A stretch of DNA of 64,000 nt from Lachnospiraceae bacterium (GTDB lineage Bacteria > Bacillota > Clostridia > Lachnospirales > Anaerotignaceae), in contig DPJA01000030.1 of assembly GCA_003543235.1 (NCBI GenBank), forward strand, positions 1-64,000. The letters are read 5' to 3'. The notes below the pieces were generated by a model. It worked only from the letters and a program-made list of their open reading frames with translations. It was not told the DNA's origin and ran no database searches. Each line of letters begins with the position of its first letter. Positions within the stretch are counted from its first letter, which is position 1. Positions 8,254-18,170 of the stretch are shown piece by piece. Made by a program: the position numbers and the translations under genes.

Positions 8254-8757
8254 ATGCTTTGCGAAAAATGCAATAAACATCAGGCAACAATACACATGAC
8301 TCAAGTAATTAACGGCGATGTAAAAGAGATATATCTTTGCCCTGAATGTGCGGCAAATGAGGAATATTTAAATAAATTTTCCTTCCATAATATGTTTCAG
8401 GATTTGTTTAACCTAGCATCATCGCCAACAGAGGTTTTTGGAGGGATTAATTCATCTGGGTTTAAATGCCCATTGTGCGGACAGACATATGAAGAATTTA
8501 AGAAAAATGGAAAGCTAGGCTGTGCTTCGTGCTACAGTACATTTTCTCAAAATCTTGACCAAACACTAAAAAGTATCCATGGCAGTAACCAGCATAAGGG
8601 AAAGATTCCACAAAAAAGCGGTGGAAAAATGATTGCAAAAAGAGAGAAAGAAACTCTTAAACGTAAGCTAGTGTTGGCTATAGAAAAAGAAGAATATGAA
8701 GAAGCTGCAAGAATAAGGGACAGAATAAGGAGCCTTGAAAAGGAGGGCGAGGAATAA
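8254..8757 (+). CDS. mcsA: McsA, activator of the McsB arginine kinase
   Basis: A 167-residue zinc-binding adaptor that stimulates McsB and modulates ClpC. Four CxxC pairs are visible: Cys3/Cys6, Cys29/Cys32, Cys72/Cys75 and Cys90/Cys93. A charged UVR domain (KREKETLKRKLVLAIEKEEYEEAARIRDRIRSLEKE) fills the C-terminus. AGGAGG (8240-8245) lies 8 bases before the ATG. The stop shares one base with the mcsB start (TAATG). In Bacillus the operon begins with ctsR; here the gene before mcsA is a pseudouridine synthase. Confidence 0.97.
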   Translation: MLCEKCNKHQATIHMTQVINGDVKEIYLCPECAANEEYLNKFSFHNMFQDLFNLASSPTEVFGGINSSGFKCPLCGQTYEEFKKNGKLGCASCYSTFSQNLDQTLKSIHGSNQHKGKIPQKSGGKMIAKREKETLKRKLVLAIEKEEYEEAARIRDRIRSLEKEGEE

Positions 8758-9782
8758 TGAAGTGGTACGAAGAGAAAATTGTTGACGACGGCATTGTTAT
8801 TTCAAGCCGTGTAAGGCTGGCAAGAAATATAAAAAAATATCCTTTTCCTAAAAAAATATCACAGCAGCAGTCGGAAAAAATGATTGAGGAGCTTAAAGGT
8901 GCAGTGATTAATGAAAGAACTCCTCTTGGTAGTCAGTTTAAATATGTGGAAGTCAATAAGCTTTCGGCAAATGAAAAAAGAAGCATGATGGAAAGTCACA
9001 TAATAAGCCCTGTTATGTTGGATAAGGTTCAAAACTGCGGTGTGCTTATTAAGAATGATGAAACCGTAAGTATAATGCTTAACGAGGAAGACCATGTAAG
9101 AATACAAACCATTTTTCCAGGAGAAAATATAGACAAAGCATGGGATTTGGCAGATAAAATTGATAATCTTATTGAGGAAAGCGTAGAATATGCTTTTAAT
9201 GAGGGCTGCGGATATATTACAAGTTGCCCAACTAACATGGGCACAGGGATTAGAGCATCGGTTATGATACACGTGCCAGCGTTGGAAGGTGCTGGACAGA
9301 TGCAAAATCTTGTTAACGCTCTTGGAAAATTTGGAATTACAGTAAGAGGGATTTATGGCGAGGGAACAGAGCCAGTTGGTTGCATATATCAAATTTCTAA
9401 TCAGATTACACTTGGTCAAAGCGAAGATGAGATAATTAAAAATCTTAAAAATGCAGTAAATTTTGTTAAAGAACAGGAAATACGGTTTAGAGAAAATTTG
9501 GTTAAAAATAAAAAAATTGACATAGAGGACGACATTTTCAGAGCTTACGGTATTATTAAAAATGCAAGAAAAATTTCAGCTAAAGAAGCAATGGTACTTT
9601 TGTCTAAAATAAGAGAGGGATTTATTTTGGGCATTTTAGATGTTCCTAAACCACAAAGAACCATTTATAATGTGATGATAAACATTCAGCTGGGCAACAT
9701 ACAAAATAAGTTCATTACTGAAAATAGTGCCAATAAAAGGGATGAGGTTCGTGCAAAATATTTAAGAGATGAATTTAATTAG
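8757..9782 (+). CDS. mcsB: McsB protein arginine kinase
   Basis: A 341-residue phosphagen-kinase-like enzyme that phosphorylates arginines on proteins, marking them for ClpC-ClpP. Family signatures are ISSRVRLARNIKKYPFP near residue 15, the catalytic-loop region CGYITSCPTNMGTGIRASVMIHVPAL, and RGIYGEGTEPVGCIYQISNQITLG. Translation is coupled to mcsA. The length is close to that of Bacillus McsB (363), with a slightly shorter C-terminus. Confidence 0.97.
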   Translation: MKWYEEKIVDDGIVISSRVRLARNIKKYPFPKKISQQQSEKMIEELKGAVINERTPLGSQFKYVEVNKLSANEKRSMMESHIISPVMLDKVQNCGVLIKNDETVSIMLNEEDHVRIQTIFPGENIDKAWDLADKIDNLIEESVEYAFNEGCGYITSCPTNMGTGIRASVMIHVPALEGAGQMQNLVNALGKFGITVRGIYGEGTEPVGCIYQISNQITLGQSEDEIIKNLKNAVNFVKEQEIRFRENLVKNKKIDIEDDIFRAYGIIKNARKISAKEAMVLLSKIREGFILGILDVPKPQRTIYNVMINIQLGNIQNKFITENSANKRDEVRAKYLRDEFN

Positions 9783-9855
9783 AAACATATGGTGATTGTA
9801 ATACCCATAAGAATTTGAATTTTTGGCATAATGTTTTTAAAAAGGAGGTATAAAT

Positions 9856-12288
9856 ATGCAAGGTAAATTTACGGAAAAGGCACAAGAGGTTATACGTAAG
9901 GCACAGAACAGTGCTGTAGCTTTAGGGCATAACTATGTGGGAACAGAACATATATTGTTGGGACTTTCAGCAGTTGAAGACAGTGTTTCTGCAAAGGCAA
10001 TAGAGAGCCAAGGTATAAGAGAAGCAGATATAACAGAAAAAATTGAAGAGCTTATTGGAGCAAGCGGTGGAGGCAGTTTACAGGGCTATACACCAAGGGT
10101 TAAGCGTATTTTGGATGGTTCGGTGCAAGAGGCACTTACCATGGGCACAGGCTATGTTGGAACAGAACACATACTTATTGCATTGCTTGGCGAGAGTGAC
10201 TGCATAGCGGTTAAGATTTTACAAGCGTTAGGTGTTAATCTTCAGCGTTTATATGAGGATATTATGAATATGCTTGGTGAGGGCGACGAAGCACAAGGCT
10301 TATCCATGGGCGGCAAACAGGCACCGGGTGAAAGCACTACTCCAAACCTTGATAAGTATAGTCGAGATTTTACAAAAATGGCACAGGAAAATAAGTTTGA
10401 CCCTATTGTTGGTCGTGACAAGGAAATTGAGCGTGTAATTCAAATTTTAAGCAGAAGAACAAAGAATAATCCATGCCTTGTTGGTGACCCAGGTGTTGGC
10501 AAAACAGCTATAGCAGAGGGCTTGGCACAAAATATTGTTAAGGGTGATATACCTGAGCCACTTAAAAACAAAAGAGTTGTTAGCTTGGACATATCGTCTA
10601 TGGTGGCAGGGTCTAAATACAGAGGCGAGTTTGAAGAGAGAATTAAAACTGTTATGGACGAGGTAAAGAAGGACGGCAACGTAATTCTGTTTATTGATGA
10701 GCTGCATACAATTATAGGAGCAGGTGGTGCAGAGGGAGCAATTGATGCTTCTAATATCCTTAAACCATCTTTGGCAAGAGGTGAAATTCAGCTTATAGGT
10801 GCAACGACCATTGAAGAATATAGAAAGCATATAGAAAAGGATGCAGCATTGGAAAGACGTTTTCAGCCTGTTAAGGTTGACGAACCATCTGAAGACGAAG
10901 CAATCCAGATGCTTTACGGTTTGAGGGATAAATATGAAGCCCACCACAATGTTAAAATAACTGACGAAGCAATTGTTGCAGCAGTTAAAATGAGTTCAAG
11001 GTATATAACCGATAGGTTTTTGCCAGACAAGGCAATAGACCTTATTGATGAGGCGGCATCTAAAATGAGATTGCAAAGCTACACAGCTCCGTCAGGTGTA
11101 AAAGACCTTGAGGAAAGTTTATCAACCTTGGAAAAGGAAAAGGAAGAGGCAATTAAAACTGAGGACTTTGAAAAAGCTGCAAGTGTAAAAAAACAACAAG
11201 CTAAGTTGAAAGAAACACTTGAAGAGGCTAAAAAAGAATGGGAAAGCAAAAATACATCTACACAGCATCAGGTGACAGAAAATGAAATTGCAGATATAAT
11301 TGCAAGCTGGACGGGAATACCTGTAAAAAGCATTCAGCAGGAGGAGGGACAGCGTCTTATACACATGGAGGAATTACTCCACAAGCGTATAATTGGTCAA
11401 CAAGAGGCCGTTGAATCCATTGCAAAGGCAGTACGTCGTGGCAGAGTAGGGCTTAAAGACCCAAAACGACCTATAGGTTCGTTCTTGTTCCTTGGACCTA
11501 CTGGTGTGGGCAAAACAGAGCTTAGTAAGGCGTTGGCAGAGTTACTTTTTGGCGATGAAAATGCTATGATTAGAATTGATATGTCTGAGTACATGGAAAA
11601 ACATAGTGTATCCAAAATGATTGGTTCACCTCCGGGATATGTTGGTTACGACGAGGGCGGACAGCTTAGTGAAATGGTAAGAAGAAAGCCTTATTCCGTA
11701 GTGCTTTTTGATGAAATTGAAAAAGCTTCACCAGATGTATTTAATGTGCTGTTGCAGGTGCTGGATGACGGACATATAACCGATGCTCAAGGCAGAAAAA
11801 TTGACTTTAAAAACACCGTTATTATTATGACATCAAATGCAGGGGCAAGAAATATAATAGGGACTAAGAAACTGGGCTTTAAAACTGACGGAACAAGCGA
11901 GAAAAGCCATATAGATATGAAAAAAGAGGTTATGGATGAAGTAAAACTTTTATTTAAACCAGAATTCCTTAACAGAATTGATGATATAATTGTGTTCCAT
12001 GCACTAAATGAAGAAGATGTGAAATCTATTGTTCAGCTTATGACAAAGGAGATTACATCCAGAATTAAGGAAAATATGGACATTACCGTTGAATTTGATG
12101 ATAGTGCAGTAAGTTATATTGCAAAAATAGGCTTTGACCCTGCATATGGTGCAAGACCGTTGAGAAGAGCATTGCAGAACAAGGTTGAAGACAAATTTGC
12201 TGAAAGCTTCTTGGAGGATGAATTTAAAGCTGGTGACACCGTAGTTATAGGTGCGTCGGAGGAAGAAATAACTATAGTTAAGAAGTAA
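9856..12288 (+). CDS. clpC: ClpC, AAA+ unfoldase of the Clp protease
   Basis: An 810-residue Hsp100 ATPase that unfolds substrates for ClpP. In order: two N-domain repeats (VGTEHILLGL, VGTEHILIALL), AAA1 with Walker A GDPGVGKT (residues 210-217) and Walker B ILFIDELHTI, a UVR-containing middle domain near 420-455 that binds McsB/McsA-type adaptors, AAA2 with GPTGVGKT (547-554), and a C-terminal D2-small domain. AGGAGG before the ATG at 9856 gives good translation. Last gene of the operon, closed by a terminator. Confidence 0.98.
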   Translation: MQGKFTEKAQEVIRKAQNSAVALGHNYVGTEHILLGLSAVEDSVSAKAIESQGIREADITEKIEELIGASGGGSLQGYTPRVKRILDGSVQEALTMGTGYVGTEHILIALLGESDCIAVKILQALGVNLQRLYEDIMNMLGEGDEAQGLSMGGKQAPGESTTPNLDKYSRDFTKMAQENKFDPIVGRDKEIERVIQILSRRTKNNPCLVGDPGVGKTAIAEGLAQNIVKGDIPEPLKNKRVVSLDISSMVAGSKYRGEFEERIKTVMDEVKKDGNVILFIDELHTIIGAGGAEGAIDASNILKPSLARGEIQLIGATTIEEYRKHIEKDAALERRFQPVKVDEPSEDEAIQMLYGLRDKYEAHHNVKITDEAIVAAVKMSSRYITDRFLPDKAIDLIDEAASKMRLQSYTAPSGVKDLEESLSTLEKEKEEAIKTEDFEKAASVKKQQAKLKETLEEAKKEWESKNTSTQHQVTENEIADIIASWTGIPVKSIQQEEGQRLIHMEELLHKRIIGQQEAVESIAKAVRRGRVGLKDPKRPIGSFLFLGPTGVGKTELSKALAELLFGDENAMIRIDMSEYMEKHSVSKMIGSPPGYVGYDEGGQLSEMVRRKPYSVVLFDEIEKASPDVFNVLLQVLDDGHITDAQGRKIDFKNTVIIMTSNAGARNIIGTKKLGFKTDGTSEKSHIDMKKEVMDEVKLLFKPEFLNRIDDIIVFHALNEEDVKSIVQLMTKEITSRIKENMDITVEFDDSAVSYIAKIGFDPAYGARPLRRALQNKVEDKFAESFLEDEFKAGDTVVIGASEEEITIVKK

Positions 12289-12290
12289 CG

Positions 12291-12325
12291 AAAAAGAGCT
12301 TTGGATTTCCCAAAGCTCTTTTAAA
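12291..12325 (+). terminator. Rho-independent terminator after clpC
   Basis: AAAAAGAGCTTTGG (12291-12304) pairs with CCAAAGCTCTTTT (12310-12322) around a 5-base loop. The arms carry both the A and T tracts. Confidence 0.92.
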
Positions 12326-12493
12326 ACCTAGAAACAGCATAAAGGACTGGGAATGTGTCCTTAAATTTTGACAGAAAAAGCCTGCATTATTCAAAATTTT
12401 TATTTGTTGTATACAAAGTTTAATTATGTTGGTATAATAATATGGCAAATAAGTTTTATATACTTGCAATCTAATTATAGGGAGGCACTTAAA

Positions 12494-12913
12494 ATGTCAG
12501 TAATAGAAGAATTAATCAGACTTGAGAATGACGGTACTTTAAGTTTTGGAAATTATCTTGTTAACACTAAGAAAAAAGTTTTGGACTTTGATGTTGATGG
12601 AGATTTATATTATGTTAAAACATATAACGAAATTACAAAGATAGAAAAAAACAGTAAGCTTCTGTTAGAAGCTGTTCCAGGTGCAACAATACATAACCTT
12701 AAGATGAACGACAAAACTGCTACATTCTCTATAGAGAGCGATGTGGACGTGGATGTTAGTGTTACCATGGAGCTTGAGGCAGACAAAGATTACAAAATAT
12801 TTGTTGATGATTTTAACGTAGGCAGTGTTAAAGCAACATTTTCAGGCAAGGTCAACTTTAGCGTAGACACCAAAGGTGGAGCTAAAAACGTTAAAATTGA
12901 GAAAGCAAACTAA
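12494..12913 (+). CDS. Conserved Clostridia protein of unknown function (often labelled endosialidase)
   Basis: A 139-residue soluble acidic protein. The start SVIEELIRLENDGTLSFGNY is typical of a small family common in Clostridia, which databases often label endosialidase without real support. It looks all-beta, with alternating hydrophobic residues and repeated DVDV and VSV stretches; no catalytic motif is visible. GGGAGG lies 8 bases before the ATG, and a TATAAT at 12433-12438 may be its -10 box. Terminators on both sides make it a one-gene transcript. Function unknown. Confidence 0.7.
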   Translation: MSVIEELIRLENDGTLSFGNYLVNTKKKVLDFDVDGDLYYVKTYNEITKIEKNSKLLLEAVPGATIHNLKMNDKTATFSIESDVDVDVSVTMELEADKDYKIFVDDFNVGSVKATFSGKVNFSVDTKGGAKNVKIEKAN

Positions 12914-12954
12914 TTTGTTATTAAAAAAGACTTTAAAGAATTGAAAATCAAAAC

Positions 12955-12999
12955 AAAGCTCAGCCTAATACCTTATGTATTTTGGCTGAGCTTTCTTGT
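12955..12999 (+). terminator. Rho-independent terminator before radA
   Basis: AAAGCTCAGCC (12955-12965) pairs with GGCTGAGCTTT (12984-12994), extended inside by AATAC/GTATT. The tail is CTTTCTTGT. Confidence 0.85.
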
Positions 13000-13016
13000 A
13001 ACTGCGGAGGCTTTGT

Positions 13017-14399
13017 ATGAAAGAAAAGACAGTATATATATGTAGCAATTGTGGTAATAAATCTGCTAAATGGATGGGATTTTGCTCAAGATGTAACGAG
13101 TATAATACCTTTGAGGAAAAAAAAGAAATTTCAACATCTAAAAAAAGCCAACAATCACAGCCTTACGTAAGCCTCAAAGGAGCAACACGCCTTAAAAATG
13201 TTGAAACAGGAAACAGCGATAGGATAATTACCTCGGTTAATGAGTTTAACAGAGTAGTTGGTGGCGGGCTTGTTAAAGACTCCGTTACAATTATTTCATC
13301 ACCTCCAGGCGGAGGGAAAAGCACTCTTGCACTGGCTATATCAAACGACGTGGCAAATCAGGGTCTTAAGGTCTTGTATGCGTCAGGTGAAGAAAGTGAA
13401 AGCCAAATCAAAAATCGTGCTGATAGAATATTGGAACAAATTAATAATGATGTTTGGATAGTTTCAGATACGTGCCTTGACAATGTTATTAATGAGGCAA
13501 GAGATACAGGAGCTAATTTGGTAGTAATAGATAGTATTCAAACTTTTCAGCTTAATGAGTTTCTTCCTTCACGTGCAGGCAATCCAACTCAAACCATGGA
13601 GTGTGCAGGAGAGCTTGTTCGTCTTGCAAAAAGCGGCGAGCAACCCGTTGCAGTAATTATTATTGGTCAGATGAACAAAAATGATGAGCTTGCTGGGCTT
13701 AGAGCGTTGGAGCATTTGGCAGATACGGTGCTTTTAATGGACGGAGAAAATGAAGATGAGCTGAGAAGTATAATGGCTACAAAAAACCGTTTTGGAAGCA
13801 CAGGTGAAATGGGATTTTTCAGCATGACAGAGAGCGGGCTTGTTTCTATTGATAATCCATCAGAATTTTTTGTTACCCAAAGAGATGAAAATGAGCAAGT
13901 GTCAGGTAGTGCTATAACGGTAATAAGGGAGGGCTCACGCCCAGTAATTGCAGAGGTAGAAAGCTTGGTAAGCCGAAGCTTTACGCCATATCCAACACGT
14001 ATAGGTGAGGCGTTGCGTAAGGAACAGCTTAACACATTGATTTCTATTTTGGAGCAGAGGTGCGGTATAAATTTGTATGACAAAAATGTTGTAATTAAAT
14101 CCATGGGTGGGCTTAAACTTAGAGAGCAAGCCTCTAACCTTGCCGTTCTTATGTGCATAGCATCATCAGTTTTTGATAAACCTATAAGTGCAAGCAATGC
14201 TTTTATTGCTGATGTTGGACTTACGGGAGAATTAAAAAAAGTACCTTCCCAAGAGGTGCGTATAAAGGAACTTGACAGAATGGGATTTAAACAGGTTTTT
14301 GTCGCAAAAGACAGTGCAAAAATTACAAAATTGGGTAAAATAAAAGTAGTTGAATGTAAATATTTGGCACAGGTTATAGCTATGGTGTTTGACAGGTAA
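13017..14399 (+). CDS. radA: DNA repair protein RadA (Sms)
   Basis: A 460-residue RecA-like branch-migration helicase for recombinational repair. The four-cysteine zinc finger is Cys9/Cys12/Cys23/Cys26. Walker A is PPGGGKST with Lys101. The RadA-specific KNRFG motif is at residues 256-260. A Lon-like C-terminal domain without the protease catalytic pair follows. The length matches the family (about 455). In Bacillus radA follows clpC, so the order clpC-radA, here separated by one small gene, is an old neighbourhood. Confidence 0.97.
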   Translation: MKEKTVYICSNCGNKSAKWMGFCSRCNEYNTFEEKKEISTSKKSQQSQPYVSLKGATRLKNVETGNSDRIITSVNEFNRVVGGGLVKDSVTIISSPPGGGKSTLALAISNDVANQGLKVLYASGEESESQIKNRADRILEQINNDVWIVSDTCLDNVINEARDTGANLVVIDSIQTFQLNEFLPSRAGNPTQTMECAGELVRLAKSGEQPVAVIIIGQMNKNDELAGLRALEHLADTVLLMDGENEDELRSIMATKNRFGSTGEMGFFSMTESGLVSIDNPSEFFVTQRDENEQVSGSAITVIREGSRPVIAEVESLVSRSFTPYPTRIGEALRKEQLNTLISILEQRCGINLYDKNVVIKSMGGLKLREQASNLAVLMCIASSVFDKPISASNAFIADVGLTGELKKVPSQEVRIKELDRMGFKQVFVAKDSAKITKLGKIKVVECKYLAQVIAMVFDR

Positions 14400-14403
14400 A
14401 TTT

Positions 14404-14430
14404 CCATAAATGTATAAGTTATACTTATGG
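14404..14430. promoter_or_regulatory. 27-bp dyad upstream of the pyruvate carboxylase promoter
   Basis: CCATAA-AT-GTATAA-G-TTATAC-TTATGG: two 6-bp arms on each side, symmetric apart from a 2-base insertion in the left half. The one-base centre is too tight for a normal RNA hairpin, and the site ends 20 bases before the -35 box, so an operator is more likely than a terminator. Confidence 0.4.
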
Positions 14431-14450
14431 AGGGTGTAAATAAAATATAG

Positions 14451-14479
14451 TTTACTAATATTAAAAGCTATAATATAAT
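14451..14479 (+). promoter_or_regulatory. Promoter of pyruvate carboxylase
   Basis: TTTACT (14451-14456), 17-base spacer, TATAAT (14474-14479). A second TATAAT overlaps it at 14469-14474. Confidence 0.55.
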
Positions 14480-14539
14480 TGTAAATACAAGGTAATTAGT
14501 ACTGTGGTGAAAAACAATTGTTCGTTGGGAGGAAACATG

Positions 14540-17500
14540 ATGAGTGAAATACAGATAAAAAAGTTTAAAAAAGTCCTCGTTGCCAACAGAGGAGAAATTG
14601 CAATACGTGTTTACAGGGCGTTAAATGAGCTTGGAATACAGACTGTTGGTATTTTTTCTAAGGAGGATAAATATTCCCTGTTCAGAACAAAAACAGACGA
14701 AAGCTATGAGCTTGATAATAATAAAGGCCCTATTGATGCCTATTTGGATATACAAGAAATTATAAGAATTGCAAAGGCAAAGGGTGTTGATGCAATTCAT
14801 CCAGGTTATGGTTTCCTTTCGGAAAATCCCGATTTTGTTGAAGCGTGTGAAAAGGCTGGCATAGCATTTATTGGACCTTCAATAAAAACTATGAATGCAA
14901 TGGGCGACAAAATTTCGTCCAAAAGAATAGCTATAGAGTGCGGTGTGCCTATTATACCAGGCATTGACCATGCAATTAAAAGTCAAAAAGAGGTTTTGGA
15001 AATTGCCAAAGAAGTTGGTTATCCTGTTATGCTTAAAGCATCTAACGGTGGTGGCGGACGTGGTATGCGTATTGTTAACTGTGCAGAGGATATGCCAAAA
15101 GAGTTCGCCGAGGCTGTTAACGAAGCAAAAAAAGCATTTGGCGATGACAAGATTTTTATTGAAAAATATCTTCGTGACCCTAAACATATTGAGGTACAAA
15201 TTATAGGTGACAAATATGGCAACATTGTTCACCTTTATGACAGAGATTGCTCAGTTCAGCGTAGACATCAAAAAGTTGTGGAATATGCACCAGCATTTAC
15301 CATAAGAGAAGAAGTGCGACAGAATATTTTTGCCGATGCTGTTAAGCTGGCAAAGTATGTTGGCTATAAAAATGCAGGTACATTGGAATTTCTTGTAGAT
15401 GCCGACCAGAATTACTATTTTATTGAAATGAACCCACGTATTCAGGTTGAACATACAATATCTGAAATGATTACAGGCATTGACATTGTGCAGACTCAGA
15501 TATTGATTGAAGAGGGCTATCCTCTTAACAGCGAGGAAATAAATATCAAAAGTCAGGCAGACGTTCGTTGCTCAGGATATTCAATACAAATGCGTGTAAC
15601 AACTGAGGACCCTGCAAATAACTTCCTGCCAGACACAGGCAAGATTGTTGTGTATCGTTCGGCAGCAGGAAACGGAATACGTTTAGATGGTGGTACTGCA
15701 TATACAGGTGCGGAAATTACACCATATTACGATAGCCTTTTGGTTAAGATTATCGCTACCGACAGAAGTTTTGCCTCTACAGTAAGAAAAGCTATTCGTA
15801 CACTTAAAGAAACAAGAATAAGAGGTGTTAAAACTAATATTCCTTTCCTTATCAATGTGCTGCAAAATGAAACCTTTGCCAGTGGAAACTGCACAACAAC
15901 ATTTATAGGAAATACACCTGAACTTTTTGAAATTTCACTAGGTAAAAATAGAGCAACAAAAATTGCAGAGTTTATAGGCAACAAAATTGTTAACGAAGCA
16001 AACGGAGTTAAACCAACGGTTACGTGTGTGGAGCCTCCTATAGTTACAGGTAAGCCTGTTTATGGTGCAAAGGACGAGTTTTTGAAGCTTGGTGCAAAGG
16101 CATATACACAAAAAATAATGAATGACAAAAAGCTGTACATTACAGATACATCTATGCGTGATGCACACCAGTCACTTATGGCTACACGTATGCGTACTAT
16201 TGACCTTTTAAAGGCGGCACCTGCAACCAACGAGATTATGCAGAACGCTTTCTCGGTTGAGGCATGGGGCGGTGCAACATTTGACGTTGCATACCGTTTC
16301 CTTAAAGAGTCACCTTGGACTAGATTAGAACAGCTTAAAGAACAGATGCCTAATACACTTATCCAGATGCTTTTAAGAGCATCTAATGCAGTTGGCTACA
16401 GCAACTACCCTGATAATGTGGTTTCAAACTTTATTCGTGTTGCGGCAGAGCGTGGCGTTGATGTTTTCAGAATTTTTGACAGCCTTAACTGGGTTGAAAA
16501 TATGAAGATGCCTATTGAAGAAGCCCTTAAAACAGGAAAAATTGTTGAGGGAGCAATTTGCTATACAGGAAATATTTTAGACCCTAAGGAAACAAAGTAT
16601 ACAGTTGATTATTATGTAAACAAGGGTAAAGAACTGGAGGCACTTGGGTGCCATATATTTGCAATTAAGGATATGGCGGGTCTGCTTAAGCCATATGCCG
16701 CAAAAGAGCTTTTTACAGCCCTTAAGGCAGAGCTTAACATTCCTATTCACTTGCATACTCACGACTCCACAGGCAACGGTGTAAGCACAATACTTATGGC
16801 GGCAGAAGCAGGCGTTGACATTGTGGATACAGCAATTGAGGCTATGAGCAGTCTTACAAGCCAGCCATCAATGAACTCAGTTGTTGAAGCACTTAGAGGA
16901 ACAGAACGTGAAACAGGACTTGACCCTGAAGAACTTACACGTCTTAGCAACTACTATGGTCAAATTAGGCAGGTTTATGCGGCGTTTGAAAGCCCTATGA
17001 AAACACCTAACACCGAAATTTATAAATATGAGATACCTGGTGGTCAGTATTCAAATCTTCTAGCTCAGGTGAGAGAGATGGGTGCGGGAGAGAACTTTGA
17101 GGAAATCAAGGTGCTTTACAAGCAGGCAAATGAACTTTTAGGCAATATAATTAAGGTTACACCTACTGCTAAAATAGTTGGCGACCTTGCAATATTTATG
17201 TTTAAAAATCAGCTTAACAAGGAAAATATATTTACAGATGGAGCAGAGTTATCTTATCCTCATTCTGTGGTGGATTACTTCATGGGAAACGTGGGTCAGC
17301 CAGATGGCGGATTTCCAATGGAGCTGCAAAAAATTGTGCTTAAAGGACAAATTCCGCTTACTGAAAGAGCCGGCAAAACTCTTGAACCAGCAGATTTTGA
17401 TACTATAAGAAAGCATATTTGCGAGTTTAACGATATTGATGCAGCTAAGGTTAACGAGCGTAACATATTGAGCTATGCGTTATACCCTAAGGTATATGAT

Positions 17501-17989
17501 GATTACTGCCAGCATCTTGAGTATTACAACGATGTATCAAAGCTGGAGAGCCATGTTTTCTTCTATGGTCTTAAAAAAGGCGAGGAAACATACCTGAAAA
17601 TTGGAGAAGGTAAAGAGGTTATTATTCGCTACGTGGACTCTTCCGAGCCTAATGATGATGGCTTGAGAACACTTACCTTTGAAATTAATGGCGTAATGCG
17701 TGAAGTTAAGGTACAGGATAAGCAACTTGAGGTTAATACTGACAAGAAGCTTAAAGCTGAAAAAGGCAATCCATACCAAATTGGTTCACCTATTCCAGGA
17801 ACTGTTGGCAAGATACTTGTTAAAGAAGGCGACAGGGTTGAAAAGAACAGCATGATTATGACCGTTGAGGCTATGAAAATGGAAACATCTATTATGTCTA
17901 AGGTTAGCGGCATAGTTGATAAGATTTATATTAAAGAGGGCGAAAGAGTTATGCAAGAGGAACTGCTTATAACTTTTGATGCTGAATAA
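14540..17989 (+). CDS. pyc: Pyruvate carboxylase
   Basis: A 1149-residue single-chain biotin enzyme that carboxylates pyruvate to oxaloacetate, feeding the TCA branch and aspartate-family amino acids. The biotin carboxylase domain (KVLVANRGEIAIRV, ATP-grasp, residues ~10-460) is followed by the carboxyltransferase domain (TDTSMRDAHQSLMATRMRT, from ~534, with HLHTHDSTGNG) and the C-terminal biotinyl domain with EAMKM, biotinylated Lys1113. GGGAGG (14527-14532) stands 7 bases before this ATG and only 4 before an adjacent ATG at 14537. Flanked by its own promoter and terminator, so monocistronic. Confidence 0.97.
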   Translation: MSEIQIKKFKKVLVANRGEIAIRVYRALNELGIQTVGIFSKEDKYSLFRTKTDESYELDNNKGPIDAYLDIQEIIRIAKAKGVDAIHPGYGFLSENPDFVEACEKAGIAFIGPSIKTMNAMGDKISSKRIAIECGVPIIPGIDHAIKSQKEVLEIAKEVGYPVMLKASNGGGGRGMRIVNCAEDMPKEFAEAVNEAKKAFGDDKIFIEKYLRDPKHIEVQIIGDKYGNIVHLYDRDCSVQRRHQKVVEYAPAFTIREEVRQNIFADAVKLAKYVGYKNAGTLEFLVDADQNYYFIEMNPRIQVEHTISEMITGIDIVQTQILIEEGYPLNSEEINIKSQADVRCSGYSIQMRVTTEDPANNFLPDTGKIVVYRSAAGNGIRLDGGTAYTGAEITPYYDSLLVKIIATDRSFASTVRKAIRTLKETRIRGVKTNIPFLINVLQNETFASGNCTTTFIGNTPELFEISLGKNRATKIAEFIGNKIVNEANGVKPTVTCVEPPIVTGKPVYGAKDEFLKLGAKAYTQKIMNDKKLYITDTSMRDAHQSLMATRMRTIDLLKAAPATNEIMQNAFSVEAWGGATFDVAYRFLKESPWTRLEQLKEQMPNTLIQMLLRASNAVGYSNYPDNVVSNFIRVAAERGVDVFRIFDSLNWVENMKMPIEEALKTGKIVEGAICYTGNILDPKETKYTVDYYVNKGKELEALGCHIFAIKDMAGLLKPYAAKELFTALKAELNIPIHLHTHDSTGNGVSTILMAAEAGVDIVDTAIEAMSSLTSQPSMNSVVEALRGTERETGLDPEELTRLSNYYGQIRQVYAAFESPMKTPNTEIYKYEIPGGQYSNLLAQVREMGAGENFEEIKVLYKQANELLGNIIKVTPTAKIVGDLAIFMFKNQLNKENIFTDGAELSYPHSVVDYFMGNVGQPDGGFPMELQKIVLKGQIPLTERAGKTLEPADFDTIRKHICEFNDIDAAKVNERNILSYALYPKVYDDYCQHLEYYNDVSKLESHVFFYGLKKGEETYLKIGEGKEVIIRYVDSSEPNDDGLRTLTFEINGVMREVKVQDKQLEVNTDKKLKAEKGNPYQIGSPIPGTVGKILVKEGDRVEKNSMIMTVEAMKMETSIMSKVSGIVDKIYIKEGERVMQEELLITFDAE

Positions 17990-18001
17990 ATAATAGAAAA
18001 T

Positions 18002-18082
18002 GACCTTGGGATGCTGCCCCAAATCTTGTAAGCCTGTCAAAGGTTTGGAAGAGATGGGGTTGAATTACCAAGGTTTTTATTT
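18002..18082 (+). terminator. Multi-stem terminator after pyruvate carboxylase
   Basis: The outer stem ACCTTGG (18003-18009) / CCAAGGT (18068-18074) encloses GCCCC...GGGG pairing and an inner AAGCCT...AGGTTT hairpin, and ends in TTTTTATTTT. It is longer (about 73 bases) than the simple hairpins elsewhere in the window. Confidence 0.7.
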
Positions 18083-18100
18083 TACAGAATATTCAAGATT

Positions 18101-18129
18101 TTGATTTTTTTTAAAATTTGTGATATACT
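18101..18129 (+). promoter_or_regulatory. Promoter of the SLH-CAP gene
   Basis: TTGATT (18101-18106), 17-base spacer, TATACT (18124-18129), about 41 bases before the start codon. Confidence 0.65.
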
Positions 18130-18170
18130 TATGTAACAAATTTAACATTTTGTTAATAAGGAGTGAGATG

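Noticed and set aside
12494..12913. Endosialidase function for the small protein before radA
   Set aside because: The common database name has no visible support: no sialidase motif and only 139 residues.
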